A DNA stretch of 64,000 nucleotides from Pseudomonadota bacterium. Lineage in GTDB: Bacteria > Pseudomonadota > Alphaproteobacteria > Acetobacterales > Acetobacteraceae. The stretch covers positions 1 through 64,000 of the forward strand of contig JAJYYH010000025.1 of the NCBI GenBank assembly GCA_021801255.1, given 5' to 3'. Below the pieces are notes generated by a model. That model had not been told where the DNA came from and made no database searches. It saw only the letters and a program-made list of their open reading frames with translations. Made by a program: the position numbers and the translations under genes. This document shows, in pieces, positions 49,579-58,462 of the stretch. Every line of letters starts with the position of its first letter. Position 1 is the first letter of the stretch.

Positions 49579-49695
49579 CAGAACGCCTCGCAAGATCGCA
49601 AACCGGGGGCGCCCCATGCCATCCCCTCGCGCCCCTGTCAAACCCCGAAATGGCATGCTATCGCCGCGCCCGGAGCGGGCGGCGGGTGTGGCGTG

Positions 49696-51048
49696 ATGGA
49701 GGGATGCGTGGAGGCGATGATTTCGCGGCCCCTGACGGCCGGCCTCAAGGGCGAGGCGATGGTGCCGGGTGACAAATCGATCAGCCATCGGGCGCTGATG
49801 CTGGGCGCCCTAGCGGTGGGCGAGACCGGCATCACCGGCCTGCTTGAAGGCGAGGACGTGCTTGCGACCGCAGGCGCGATGCGGGCGCTGGGCGCCGAGA
49901 TCGAGCGCGAGGCGCCGGGGCGCTGGCGGGTTGCCGGGTGCGGCGTGGGGGCGCTCCGCGAGCCCGAGAACGTGCTCGATATGGGCAATTCCGGCACCGC
50001 GGCGCGGCTGCTCACCGGCATCCTCGCGAGTCATCCGCTCTTTGCAGTGATCACCGGCGATGCCAGCCTCCGGCGCCGGCCGATGCGCCGGGTGATGGCA
50101 CCGCTCGCCGCCTGCGGCGCCCGTTTCAGCGCCCGCGCCGGCGATCTCCTGCCGCTCGCCATCGAGGGCGCGCGGGCGGCGCTGCCACTTAATTACCGCC
50201 TGCCGGTGGCCTCGGCGCAGGTGAAATCGGCGGTGCTGCTGGCCGGCCTCAACGCGCGCGGCGTCACTTTTGTCGAGGAGCCGGTGGCGACCCGCGATCA
50301 TACCGAAAACCTGCTGCGCCATTTCGGCGCCGCGCTCGAGGTGGAGGACACGGGCGCCGGCCGGGTCATCCGCCTCGCCGGCTTGCCCGAACTGCGCGCT
50401 GCCGATATCACGGTGCCCGCCGATCCCTCTTCGGCGGCGTTTCCGCTGGTCGCGGCGCTGTTGGTGGCGGGCTCGCGGTTGGTGCTGCGCCATGTCGGGC
50501 TGAACCCGCTGCGCACCGGGCTCTTCACCACGCTTGCGGAGATGGGGGCCGGGCTCGCCGTCGAGAACAGCCGGATCGCGGGGGGCGAGCCGGTCGGTGA
50601 TCTGGTGGTGACGCCGGCGGCGCTCCGGGGCGTCGATGTGCCGTCCGAGCGGGCACCGCGCATGATCGACGAATACCCCATCCTCGCCGTCGCCGCCGCC
50701 TGCGCACGGGGCGTGACGCGGCTCCGCGGGCTCGGCGAGCTGCGCGTGAAGGAAAGCGACCGGCTGGCGGCAACGGCCGCCCTGCTCCAGGCCAACGGGG
50801 TAGCCGTCGCGATCGCCGGGGATGACCTGATCATCACCGGCATGGGGGGGCCGCCACCGGGTGGGGGGGTGGTCGCAACCGCCATGGACCACCGCATCGC
50901 GATGAGCGCGCTGGTGCTCGGCATGGCGACGCGGGCGCCAGTCGTGGTGGACGACGCCAGCTTCATCGAGACCAGCTTTCCCGGCTTCGTCGCGCTGATG
51001 AACGGCTGCGGCGCGGCGATCGCGCCGTTGCCGGCTGATGCGGCGTGA
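49696..51048 (+). CDS. aroA: 3-phosphoshikimate 1-carboxyvinyltransferase (EPSP synthase)
   Basis: A protein of 450 residues from ATG 49696; ATG 49717 is an equal candidate because the ribosome-binding sites are ambiguous. It joins phosphoenolpyruvate to shikimate-3-phosphate. Motifs: [68 protein letters not shown], and [12 protein letters not shown]. The alanine in GNSGTAAR marks the class II-type P-loop region, but I would not infer glyphosate tolerance from reading alone. Its stop overlaps the cmk start (GTGA). Confidence 0.97.
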   Translation: MEGCVEAMISRPLTAGLKGEAMVPGDKSISHRALMLGALAVGETGITGLLEGEDVLATAGAMRALGAEIEREAPGRWRVAGCGVGALREPENVLDMGNSGTAARLLTGILASHPLFAVITGDASLRRRPMRRVMAPLAACGARFSARAGDLLPLAIEGARAALPLNYRLPVASAQVKSAVLLAGLNARGVTFVEEPVATRDHTENLLRHFGAALEVEDTGAGRVIRLAGLPELRAADITVPADPSSAAFPLVAALLVAGSRLVLRHVGLNPLRTGLFTTLAEMGAGLAVENSRIAGGEPVGDLVVTPAALRGVDVPSERAPRMIDEYPILAVAAACARGVTRLRGLGELRVKESDRLAATAALLQANGVAVAIAGDDLIITGMGGPPPGGGVVATAMDHRIAMSALVLGMATRAPVVVDDASFIETSFPGFVALMNGCGAAIAPLPADAA

Positions 51049-51680
51049 AACCGCCGGTCATCGCCATCGACGGGCCGGCGGCGGCGGGCAAGGGGACGCT
51101 CGCGCGCCGTCTCGCCGCCGCCCTCGATCTGCCCTATCTCGACACCGGCCTCCTCTATCGCGCGGTCGGACGGCGGGTGCTCGATGGCGGGGGCGATCCG
51201 GCGGATGGCGCGGCGGCAGCGGCGGCAGCGGCAGCACTCACGCCGGCCGAGCTGACGCGGCGCGATTTGCGCGGGCCCGAGGTCGACCGGGCGGCGAGCC
51301 TGGTGGCCGCGCAGCCATTGGTGCGGGCGCGGCTCTTGGATTTTCAGCGCGGTTTCGCCACCGAGCGGGGCGCGGTGCTGGATGGGCGGGATATCGGCAC
51401 GGTGGTATTCCCCGCCGCCGCGGTGAAGCTTTTCGTCACCGCGAGCCTCGCCGCGCGGGCTGAGCGGCGCTGGCGCGAGCGGCGGGCGGGGGGGACGGCG
51501 CCCACACTCTCAGCGGTCGAGGCCGAAATGGCGGCGCGCGATGCGCTCGATGCCGCGCGCGCCGTCTCGCCCTTGCGCCCGGCCCCGGATGCGGTGCTGC
51601 TCGATACCACGACGCTTGATCCCGATGCCGCCTTCGCCCAGGCCCTCGCCGCGGTGCGGGCGCGCCTCGACGCGCCCTGA
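51045..51680 (+). CDS. cmk: Cytidylate kinase
   Basis: A protein of 211 residues starting at GTG 51045, which overlaps the aroA stop. The P-loop [15 protein letters not shown] is at residues 10-24. [18 protein letters not shown] and [17 protein letters not shown] bind CMP, and [18 protein letters not shown] is the lid. It phosphorylates CMP and dCMP. Its TGA stop forms part of the left end of repeat copy C. Gene order aroA-cmk-rpsA is conserved in alphaproteobacteria. Confidence 0.96.
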   Translation: MKPPVIAIDGPAAAGKGTLARRLAAALDLPYLDTGLLYRAVGRRVLDGGGDPADGAAAAAAAAALTPAELTRRDLRGPEVDRAASLVAAQPLVRARLLDFQRGFATERGAVLDGRDIGTVVFPAAAVKLFVTASLAARAERRWRERRAGGTAPTLSAVEAEMAARDALDAARAVSPLRPAPDAVLLDTTTLDPDAAFAQALAAVRARLDAP

Positions 51681-51783
51681 GAGTTTGAAAAAATGCCTCC
51701 TCGCGCCCCGGCACCGATCGGAAAAATCAACGTTTTCAGAGGGCGGCCTTTTTCGAGTTCGGTTGATTTTCGGACGCTGGGAG
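51676..51783 (+). repeat. Dispersed ~106-bp intergenic repeat, copy C
   Basis: It begins CCTGAGAGTTTGAAAAA, where TGA is the cmk stop codon, and ends in GAGTTCGGTTGATTTTCGG. The dyads are AGAGGGCGGCCTTTTTC against GAAAAAATGCCTCCTC, and GGAAAAATCAA against TTGATTTTC. It separates cmk from the rpsA promoter. Confidence 0.85.
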
Positions 51784-51799
51784 ACGACCGATGTTTTGC

Positions 51800-51827
51800 T
51801 TGACTTGGGGGCGGCAAGGCGTATGAA
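51800..51827 (+). promoter_or_regulatory. Probable rpsA promoter
   Basis: TTGACT (51800-51805) and TATGAA (51822-51827) are separated by 16 bases, close to the housekeeping sigma consensus. It lies just after repeat C and about 115 bases before the rpsA start, so rpsA has its own promoter and need not depend on aroA-cmk read-through. Confidence 0.6.
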
Positions 51828-51941
51828 AACGCCGCTGCGCGTGGCGGGGTAACCCTTGCCGCGGCGTGGCTGCTGGCACCACTCATCATCAACCGGCCCG
51901 CCTCGCGGGCAAGACGTTTCCGCCGCGCGGAGGCGCATATC

Positions 51942-53720
51942 ATGGCCCGGGCGGCCGCACGCCGCTCTTCGCCGCACAAGGACGCACCCATTCCGATGGC
52001 TTCCACTGCCACTGCCACCCTCCCCGCCGGCGGCGAGGATTTTGCAGCACTGCTCGATCAGACGCTCGGCCGCGACGCCGCTTTCGAAGGCTCGGTCATC
52101 AGCGGTCGCGTGCTGCGCCTGACCGATGAATACGCGGTCGTCGATGTCGGGCTCAAAAGCGAGGGAAGGGTGCCGCTCAAGGAATTCGCTCCCCCAGGCA
52201 TGAAACCCGAGATCCAGCCGGGCGACACGATCGATTTGTTCGTCGAGCGCTACGAGGATCGCGACGGCTCGATCGTGCTGTCGCGCGAGAAGGCGCGGCG
52301 CGAGGAATCCTGGACCAATATCGAAAAAGCCTTTGCCGCCAATCAGCGCGTCACGGGCACCATTTATGGCCGTGTCAAAGGCGGCTTCACCGTCGATCTC
52401 GGCGGCGCCGTCGCGTTCCTGCCCGGCAGTCAGGTCGATATCCGCCCGGTGCGTGACGTGACCCCGCTGATGGGAACGCCGCAGCCCTTCCAGATTCTGA
52501 AAATGGACCGCGCCCGCGGCAATATCGTCGTCTCGCGCCGCGCCGTGCTCGAGGAGACCCGCGCCGAGCAGCGGACCGAGCTGATCCAGGGCCTCAAGGA
52601 AGGCATGATCATCGACGGCGTGGTGAAAAACATCACCGATTACGGCGCCTTCGTCGATCTCGGCGGCGTCGATGGCCTGCTCCATGTCACCGACATCGCC
52701 TGGCGGCGCATCAACCACCCCGCCGAGGCGCTGCAGATCGGCCAGCCGGTGCGCGTGCAGGTGATCCGCTTCAACCCCGAGACCCAGCGCATCAGCCTCG
52801 GCATGAAGCAGCTCGAGGCCGACCCCTGGGAGGGGGTCGCGGCGAAATACCCGCCGGGGGCGAAATTCACCGGCCGGGTCACCAACATCACCGATTACGG
52901 CGCCTTCGTCGAACTCGAACCCGGGGTCGAGGGGTTGGTGCATGTCTCGGAAATGTCGTGGACCAAGAAGAGCGTCCATCCCGGCAAGATCGTCGCCACC
53001 AGCCAGGAAGTCGAGGTCATGGTGCTCGACGTCGATGCCGGCAAGCGGCGCATCTCGCTCGGCTTGAAGCAGGTCCAGGGCAACCCCTGGGAGGTCTTCC
53101 TCGAACAGCACCCGATCGGTTCGACAGTCGAGGGCGAGGTGCGCAACATCACCGAGTTCGGCCTCTTCATCGGCCTCACCGCTGATCTCGACGGCATGGT
53201 GCATATGTCCGACATCTCCTGGGACGAGCCGGGCGAGGTCGCGATCACCAAATACAACAAGGGTGACATGGTACGCGCCAAGGTGCTCGATGTCGATGTC
53301 GAGAAGGAGCGCATCAGCCTTGGCATCAAGCAGTTGCAGGACGATCCGGCGGCGGATGTCCTCAATCGCGTCCATAAGGGTGATATCGTCACCTGTGTCG
53401 TGACGGCAGTGCAGTCGAACGGCATCGAGGTCAAGGTCGATGAGGTGCTGACCGGCTTCATCCGCCGCGCCGAACTTGCCCGCGACAAGGGGGATCAGCG
53501 CCCGGAGCGCTTCGCGGTCGGGGAAAAGCTCGACGCCAAGGTGACCGCCATCGACCGCGCCGCGCGCAAGCTCAGCCTCACCGTCAAGGGCAAGGAGGTC
53601 GATGAGGAGAAGCAGGCGATGGCGGAATTTGGCTCGTCTGATTCGGGCGCCTCGCTTGGCGACATCCTCGGGGCGGCGATCCGCCGGCGCAATCAGCAGG
53701 CGCAGCAGGAGAATAGCTGA
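51942..53720 (+). CDS. rpsA: 30S ribosomal protein S1
   Basis: A protein of 592 residues from ATG 51942 (GGAGG eight bases upstream). The homology-defined start is ATG 51996, but its ribosome-binding site is 13 bases away. The extra 18 N-terminal residues (MARAAARRSSPHKDAPIP) are basic. Six S1 OB-fold repeats follow; examples are DEYAVVDVGLKSEGRVPLKEF, VKNITDYGAFVDLGGVDGLLHVTD and VTNITDYGAFVELEPGVEGLVHVSEMSW. S1 binds mRNA on the small subunit to start translation. The tail (IRRRNQQAQQENS) is normal. Confidence 0.97.
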   Translation: MARAAARRSSPHKDAPIPMASTATATLPAGGEDFAALLDQTLGRDAAFEGSVISGRVLRLTDEYAVVDVGLKSEGRVPLKEFAPPGMKPEIQPGDTIDLFVERYEDRDGSIVLSREKARREESWTNIEKAFAANQRVTGTIYGRVKGGFTVDLGGAVAFLPGSQVDIRPVRDVTPLMGTPQPFQILKMDRARGNIVVSRRAVLEETRAEQRTELIQGLKEGMIIDGVVKNITDYGAFVDLGGVDGLLHVTDIAWRRINHPAEALQIGQPVRVQVIRFNPETQRISLGMKQLEADPWEGVAAKYPPGAKFTGRVTNITDYGAFVELEPGVEGLVHVSEMSWTKKSVHPGKIVATSQEVEVMVLDVDAGKRRISLGLKQVQGNPWEVFLEQHPIGSTVEGEVRNITEFGLFIGLTADLDGMVHMSDISWDEPGEVAITKYNKGDMVRAKVLDVDVEKERISLGIKQLQDDPAADVLNRVHKGDIVTCVVTAVQSNGIEVKVDEVLTGFIRRAELARDKGDQRPERFAVGEKLDAKVTAIDRAARKLSLTVKGKEVDEEKQAMAEFGSSDSGASLGDILGAAIRRRNQQAQQENS

Positions 53721-53746
53721 CCCAGGGCAGGCCGGGGAGTGGGGCG

Positions 53747-54673
53747 ATGAGTCTGGAGACCGATCTCCTCCTCGACCGGCGGCGCCTCAAGCGCCGCCTG
53801 GCGTTTTGGCGGATCCTTGCCGTGCTCGCCATTTGCGCCGGGCTCGCTGTCGCCCTGCCGCTCGGCGGTCTGCCGGGGATCGCCGCCCCGCATGTCGTGC
53901 GGCTCTCGGTGAACGGCATCATCACCGAAGACCGCACGCTGACCCGCGCGGTGCGCGGGCTCGCCGATCGGGCCGATGTCAAGGCGCTCGAGGTGGTCAT
54001 CGACAGCCCCGGCGGCTCGGTTTCGGGCGGCGAGGCGCTGCATGACGCGATCGCGGCGGTTGCGCACAAGAAGCCGGTGGTGGTGGTGATGGGGGGGGTG
54101 GCGGCGTCGGCGGGCTACATGATCGCGGTGCCGGCGGCGCGGATTTTCTGCAGCCCGGCGACGCTCACCGGCTCGATCGGGGTGCTGATGGAGACCGGCG
54201 AGATTTCGGGGCTGCTCGAAAAACTCGGCATCAGCGCCGAGACGCTGGTCTCCGGCCCGCTCAAGGATCAGCCGAGCCTCACCAGGCCGCTCTCACCCGC
54301 CGGGCACGAAGTGCTGCAAGCTCTAGTCATGGACCTCTACGACCAGTTCGTCGGCATGGTTGCCGCGGGCCGACACATGGACCCCGCGCAGGTCCGCGCG
54401 CTTGCTGATGGCCGCGCCTTTACCGGGCGTCAGGCGCTGCCGCTTGGCCTCGTCGATGAGCTGGGAGGGGAAGCGGAAGCGCGCGCCTGGCTCGCCACGA
54501 CGCGGGGGGTGGCGGAAAGCCTGCCGGTGGTCGATCTCGAGACCCGCAGCCTTGCCGAGCGCCTGCTTACGAGCCGCCTCGGGCCGGGTTTGACACTCTC
54601 GCTGAAAAGCTTGTTTTCCCAAAGCGTTACGCTTGACGGCGCCTGGGCACTCTGGCAGCCTTTCCGGGACTGA
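53747..54673 (+). CDS. sppA: Signal peptide peptidase SppA
   Basis: A protein of 308 residues. A single N-terminal membrane helix (ILAVLAICAGLAVALPLGG) anchors it with the protease in the periplasm. Residues ~50-260 are a peptidase S49 domain: LEVVIDSPGGSVSGGEALHDAI, the catalytic serine S121 in GVAASAGYMIAVPA, and the lysine K173 in SGPLKDQPSLTRPLSP. It degrades leftover signal peptides. It is the short single-domain type. It sits between rpsA and ihfB as in many alphaproteobacteria. Confidence 0.94.
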   Translation: MSLETDLLLDRRRLKRRLAFWRILAVLAICAGLAVALPLGGLPGIAAPHVVRLSVNGIITEDRTLTRAVRGLADRADVKALEVVIDSPGGSVSGGEALHDAIAAVAHKKPVVVVMGGVAASAGYMIAVPAARIFCSPATLTGSIGVLMETGEISGLLEKLGISAETLVSGPLKDQPSLTRPLSPAGHEVLQALVMDLYDQFVGMVAAGRHMDPAQVRALADGRAFTGRQALPLGLVDELGGEAEARAWLATTRGVAESLPVVDLETRSLAERLLTSRLGPGLTLSLKSLFSQSVTLDGAWALWQPFRD

Positions 54674-54727
54674 GCGGGCGTGAGCGCCCGTCAGAGGGGG
54701 CTCGCGGATGAAGCGAGGGCGTCAGGC

Positions 54728-55024
54728 ATGACCAAATCCGAACTAATCGCCGAGCTGGCGGCGGCCAATCCGCATTTTCTCGCAGGCGACGTCGAGAAAA
54801 TCGTCAATACCATCTTCGACGAAATCGCCGCGGCGCTTGCCGCCGGGGCGCGGGTCGAGCTGCGCGGCTTCGGCGCCTTCACGGTGAAGCACCGCCACGC
54901 CCGCACCGGGCGCAACCCGCGCACCGGGGCGGCGGTGGCAGTGGATGCCAAGGCGGTGCCGTTCTTCAAGGCTGGCAAGGAACTGCGCGAGCGGGTCAAT
55001 CAAGGCCAGGCTCCCGCGGCCTGA
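54728..55024 (+). CDS. ihfB: Integration host factor beta subunit
   Basis: A protein of 98 residues from ATG 54728. The HU/IHF fold is evident: [32 protein letters not shown], the beta-arm entry [25 protein letters not shown] and [19 protein letters not shown] bends DNA at specific sites in replication, transcription and recombination. Its TGA stop lies inside the left end of repeat copy D, just as cmk ends inside copy C. HU is the alternative, but the [15 protein letters not shown] pattern and the gene order favour IhfB. Confidence 0.95.
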   Translation: MTKSELIAELAAANPHFLAGDVEKIVNTIFDEIAAALAAGARVELRGFGAFTVKHRHARTGRNPRTGAAVAVDAKAVPFFKAGKELRERVNQGQAPAA

Positions 55025-55126
55025 GAGGTTGAAAAATAATGCCCGCGCACTCGGAAATCGATCGAAGAAAATCAATATTTTCAAGAGCATGCTTTTTCAA
55101 GTTCGATTGATTTTCAGGCTCTGAGG
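55020..55126 (+). repeat. Dispersed ~106-bp intergenic repeat, copy D
   Basis: It begins CCTGAGAGGTTGAAAAAT, overlapping the ihfB stop, and ends AGTTCGATTGATTTTCAGG followed by CTCTGAG. The right end runs into the GGGGGG that serves as ribosome-binding site for lapA at 55136. It is nearly identical to copy B across the right half. Confidence 0.85.
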
Positions 55127-55135
55127 GGGGCATCG

Positions 55136-55471
55136 ATGCGTCTGGTTCTGTTGCTGCCGGTGCTGGTGCTGATCGTGCTGTTCGTGGTCTCCAACACCGC
55201 TCCGGTGCGTCTTGGCCTGTGGCCAACCGGCTGGACACTGGAGGCGCCGCTGGCGCTTGCGGTGCTTGCCGGCATGGCGATCGCATTCCTGCTCGGCGCC
55301 TTGTTCGTCTGGCTGCCGGCGCTCGGCGCGCGGCGGCGGGCGCGGCGGGCGGAGGCGAAAATCATCGCGCTCGACGCCGAACTGGCGGCACTCAAAAGCC
55401 GGCTCGCCGAAACCGCGCTCCACCCGGCTTCGCCCCCTCCGTCCCCGCCGAGCCTGCCCCCTCCCGGCTAA
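55136..55471 (+). CDS. lapA: LapA-domain (DUF1049) membrane protein
   Basis: A protein of 111 residues. Two transmembrane helices, LVLLLPVLVLIVLFVVSNTAPV and LALAVLAGMAIAFLLGALFVWL, are followed by a cytoplasmic coiled coil (RRRARRAEAKIIALDAELAALKSRLAE) and a proline-rich tail. This is the lipopolysaccharide-assembly LapA/YciS architecture. In E. coli the homologue works with LapB in LPS control; its role in alphaproteobacteria is not established. It lies between ihfB and trpF, a conserved arrangement. Confidence 0.85.
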   Translation: MRLVLLLPVLVLIVLFVVSNTAPVRLGLWPTGWTLEAPLALAVLAGMAIAFLLGALFVWLPALGARRRARRAEAKIIALDAELAALKSRLAETALHPASPPPSPPSLPPPG

Positions 55472-55476
55472 ATCCG

Positions 55477-56118
55477 ATGCGGGTCAAGATCTGCGGCATC
55501 AACAGCGAGGCGGCGTTCGATGCCGCCGTCGCCGCGGGCGCGGACTGGATTGGCCTGGTGTTTTTCCCGCCCTCGCCACGCGCCATCACGCCCAGGCGGG
55601 CGGCTTCACTTTCGGCTCGCCAGAAGGGCGGGCCGGGCCGGGTCGGCCTGTTTGTCGCCCCGCGCGCCGAGGAGATCGAGGCCGCGCTCGCCGCCCTGCC
55701 CCTCGATGTCCTGCAAATCCACGACACGGCGGAAGCCGCGGCACGCTGGCGGGCGCGCTTTGGCCTGCCGGTCTGGCGTGCCGTCGGGATCACGGCGGCG
55801 GCGGATTTGCCGTCCACCGCCGACGGCGCCGATGCCCTGCTCCTCGACGCCAGCCCGCCACGTGGCGCGACTCGCCCGGGTGGCAATGCGCGGCCCTTCG
55901 ATTGGACCCTGTTGCGCGGCTGGCACCCGCCCGCGCCTTGGCTGCTTGCCGGTGGCCTGACCCCGGAGACTGTCGCCGCCGCCATTGCCGCGACTGGCGC
56001 GACGGCGGTCGATGTCTCCTCCGGCGTCGAGCGCGCACCCGGCGAAAAGGATCCGGCGCGTATCAGGGCCTTCATCGCGGCCGCACGGGGATTGCCATCA
56101 TCAATGGGTTTGCTATAA
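55477..56118 (+). CDS. trpF: Phosphoribosylanthranilate isomerase
   Basis: A protein of 213 residues from ATG 55477 (five bases after lapA). It opens MRVKICGINSEAAFDAAV with the catalytic cysteine in KICGI, then GADWIGLVFFPPSPRAI, VGLFVAPRAEEI, LQIHDTAEAAARW and the phosphate-binding WLLAGGLTPE with VDVSSGVERAPGEKD. It isomerises PRA to CdRP in tryptophan synthesis. In relatives trpB and trpA usually follow; here an XRE gene and a hydrogenase-like operon follow instead, with a promoter inside its 3' end. Confidence 0.95.
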   Translation: MRVKICGINSEAAFDAAVAAGADWIGLVFFPPSPRAITPRRAASLSARQKGGPGRVGLFVAPRAEEIEAALAALPLDVLQIHDTAEAAARWRARFGLPVWRAVGITAAADLPSTADGADALLLDASPPRGATRPGGNARPFDWTLLRGWHPPAPWLLAGGLTPETVAAAIAATGATAVDVSSGVERAPGEKDPARIRAFIAAARGLPSSMGLL

Positions 56119-56119
56119 G
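56092..56119 (+). promoter_or_regulatory. Probable promoter of the XRE-hyf operon
   Basis: TTGCCA (56092-56097), a 16-base spacer and TATAAG (56114-56119), with TG just before the -10 (TGCTATAAG). It lies at the 3' end of trpF, about 40 bases before the XRE start, in an AT-rich stretch that also holds two GTGAT repeats (candidate operator). Confidence 0.6.
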
Positions 56120-56156
56120 ATGTGATAGATGAAGTAGCTTAAGTGATGTTTAAAAC

Positions 56157-56423
56157 ATGATTACCTCTGGGCAAATGCGGGCGGCGCGGGCCTTGCTTCA
56201 GATCGATCAACGCCAGCTCGCGGAGATTTCCGGCCTCTCGCTGCCGACCATCCAACGCATGGAGGCGAGCGAGGGGGTGATCCGCGGCACCATCGAATCA
56301 CTCTCCAAGCTGATCAACGCGCTCAACGCCGCCGGGGTCGATCTCATCGGCGAGGGTGAGGTGTGCCCGCCGGGCGGGCGCGGCGTGCGACTGCGCCTGC
56401 CCGAAGCAGGGCCGGTGACCTGA
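56157..56423 (+). CDS. XRE-family helix-turn-helix regulator
   Basis: A protein of 88 residues. The helix-turn-helix is QMRAARALLQIDQRQLAEIS followed by GLSLPTIQRMEASEGVIRGT, and the C-terminal part is LINALNAAGVDLIGEGE with a GGRGVRLRLPE ending common to this small family. It may control its own operon and the hyf genes; hyfB begins two bases after its stop. Ligand and targets are unknown. Confidence 0.85.
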   Translation: MITSGQMRAARALLQIDQRQLAEISGLSLPTIQRMEASEGVIRGTIESLSKLINALNAAGVDLIGEGEVCPPGGRGVRLRLPEAGPVT

Positions 56424-56424
56424 G

Positions 56425-58437
56425 ATGACCCCGGCGCTGCTCGCGATCCTGGCGTTGTGTGCAACCGGGATGCTCGGTGTGATCTGGGCGCGGCTTCCGG
56501 CGGGGCGGTGGGGGGTCTATAGCGCGAGCCTCGGTCTTTCCGTCGTGCTCATGCTCGTTGGGATCGGCGCGCTCGCCGCCCCTCCCTCAGGCCTCACTCT
56601 GCCGCTCGGCGTGCCCTGGATCGGGGTGCATCTCAGGCTTGACGCGCTTGCCGGGTTTTTCCTCGTGGTGGTTAATCTCGGGGCGGGCGGGGCCAGTCTC
56701 TACGCCCTCGGCTATGGCCAGCACGAGAAAATGCCGGAGCGGGTGCTACCGTTTTTCCCGGTTTTCCTCGCCGGCATGAACCTTGTCGTCCTCGCCGATG
56801 ACGCCTTCACCTTTCTTTTCGCCTGGGAGCTGATGTCGGTCTCCTCCTTCGCGCTGGTGATCGCGCATCATCGCGAGAGCGGGACGATGCTGGCGGGCTA
56901 CGTCTATCTGATCATGGCGAGCCTCTCGGCGCTGCTGCTGCTGCTGGCTTTTGCCCTGCTCGCCGGGCCGGCGGGAGACTATGCCTTCGCCTTGATGCGC
57001 GCCCGCGCCGTGACCCCAGGGATGGCGGGCGCGGTGCTGCTGCTCGCCCTCCTCGGCGCCGGGGCCAAGGCCGGGTTGATCCCGCTCCATGCCTGGCTGC
57101 CGCTCGCCCACCCGGCGGCGCCGAGCCATGTTTCGGCGCTGATGAGCGGGGTGATGACCAAGGTCGCGGTCTATGGCTTCATCCGCATCGTTTTTGATCT
57201 TCTGGACGGCAAGCTCACCGGCCCGCCGGCCTGGTGGGGGGCCGTCGGCGTCTTGGCGTTGGGCGGCGTCACCGCTGTCGGGGGCATTCTCTATGCGCTC
57301 ATGGAGAGCGATCTAAAGCGGCTGCTCGCCTACAGCACGGTGGAAAATATCGGCATCATCTTCATCGGTCTCGGTCTCGCGATGGCGTTCCGCGCCACGA
57401 ATTTCCCGGCCGGCGCGGCACTCGCGCTGACCGCGGCGCTGTTTCATGTCTTCAACCACGCGGTGATGAAATCGCTGCTGTTCTTCGGCGCCGGCGCCGT
57501 CATCACCGCGACCGGCGCGCGTGACATGGAGCAGTTGGGTGGGCTGATCCACCGCCTGCCGCAGACCAGCTTCGCCTTCCTGATTGGCGCGGCGGCGATT
57601 TCGGCGCTGCCGCCGCTCAATGGTTTTGTTTCCGAGTGGCTGACTTTTCAGGCGATCCTGTTGCGCCCCGATATGCCGCAATGGGGGCTCAAGATCATGA
57701 TCCCGACCGACGGCGCGCTGCTGGCGCTGGCCGCGGCGCTGGCTGCCTCCTGCTTCGTCAAGGCGTTCGGCATTACCTTCCTCGGGCGGCCGCGCAGCGC
57801 GCTGGCCGCCGCGGCGCATGAGGTTGACCGCTTCTCGCGCGCCGCCATGCTCGGCTTTGCCGCGCTCGCCGTGCTCGCCGGCGTGCTGCCGGGGGTGCTG
57901 ATCGATACGCTTGCCCCGGTGGTGAGCGCCGTTCTGGGCGCGCGGCTGCCGGTGCAGATTACCGTACCCTGGCTCTCGATCATTCCGGTCGCGGCGTCGC
58001 GCAGCTCCTATAACGGGTTGCTGATTTTTACCTTTCTCACCTCGGCGACCCTGCTTACGGTTTTTGTCATCCATCGTTTCGCGGCGCGCACGCTGCGCCG
58101 CGCCCCCGCCTGGGATTGCGGCTTTCCCGATGCCAGCCCCGCCACGCAATATAGCGGGGCGAGCCTTTCCGAGCCGCTGCGCCGCGTCTTTGGCACCACC
58201 TTATTCCAGGCTCGCACGGTGGTGACGTTGCCCCCGCCCGGCGACACCGGGCCAGCGCGCATCGTGAAATCGCGTCGTGATCCGATCTGGGATTTTCTCT
58301 ACGCGCCGGTCGGCCAGGCGGTGGGCCGCATGGCGGATGTCATGAACCATCTGCAATTTCTTACCATCCGCCGCTATCTCGCCTTCGTCTTCATCGCCCT
58401 CATCACCCTGCTGCTGGCGTTGGCGCTCTGGCAATGA
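56425..58437 (+). CDS. hyfB: Hydrogenase-4-like antiporter subunit HyfB
   Basis: A protein of 670 residues with about 14-16 hydrophobic helices and an extended C-terminus. Antiporter/NuoL-N motifs: FAWELMSVSSFALVIAHHRE with the key glutamate and GAGAKAGLIPLHAWLPLAHP with the lysine. ALMSGVMTKVAVYGFIRI and the lysine-containing DLKRLLAYSTVENIG complete the proton path. It should couple electron flow to ion translocation in the inner membrane. It is the first structural gene of the six-gene run B-C-E-F-G-I. Confidence 0.93.
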   Translation: MTPALLAILALCATGMLGVIWARLPAGRWGVYSASLGLSVVLMLVGIGALAAPPSGLTLPLGVPWIGVHLRLDALAGFFLVVVNLGAGGASLYALGYGQHEKMPERVLPFFPVFLAGMNLVVLADDAFTFLFAWELMSVSSFALVIAHHRESGTMLAGYVYLIMASLSALLLLLAFALLAGPAGDYAFALMRARAVTPGMAGAVLLLALLGAGAKAGLIPLHAWLPLAHPAAPSHVSALMSGVMTKVAVYGFIRIVFDLLDGKLTGPPAWWGAVGVLALGGVTAVGGILYALMESDLKRLLAYSTVENIGIIFIGLGLAMAFRATNFPAGAALALTAALFHVFNHAVMKSLLFFGAGAVITATGARDMEQLGGLIHRLPQTSFAFLIGAAAISALPPLNGFVSEWLTFQAILLRPDMPQWGLKIMIPTDGALLALAAALAASCFVKAFGITFLGRPRSALAAAAHEVDRFSRAAMLGFAALAVLAGVLPGVLIDTLAPVVSAVLGARLPVQITVPWLSIIPVAASRSSYNGLLIFTFLTSATLLTVFVIHRFAARTLRRAPAWDCGFPDASPATQYSGASLSEPLRRVFGTTLFQARTVVTLPPPGDTGPARIVKSRRDPIWDFLYAPVGQAVGRMADVMNHLQFLTIRRYLAFVFIALITLLLALALWQ

Positions 58438-58462
58438 ACGGGCGGGCAATGAGCGGGGCGGC

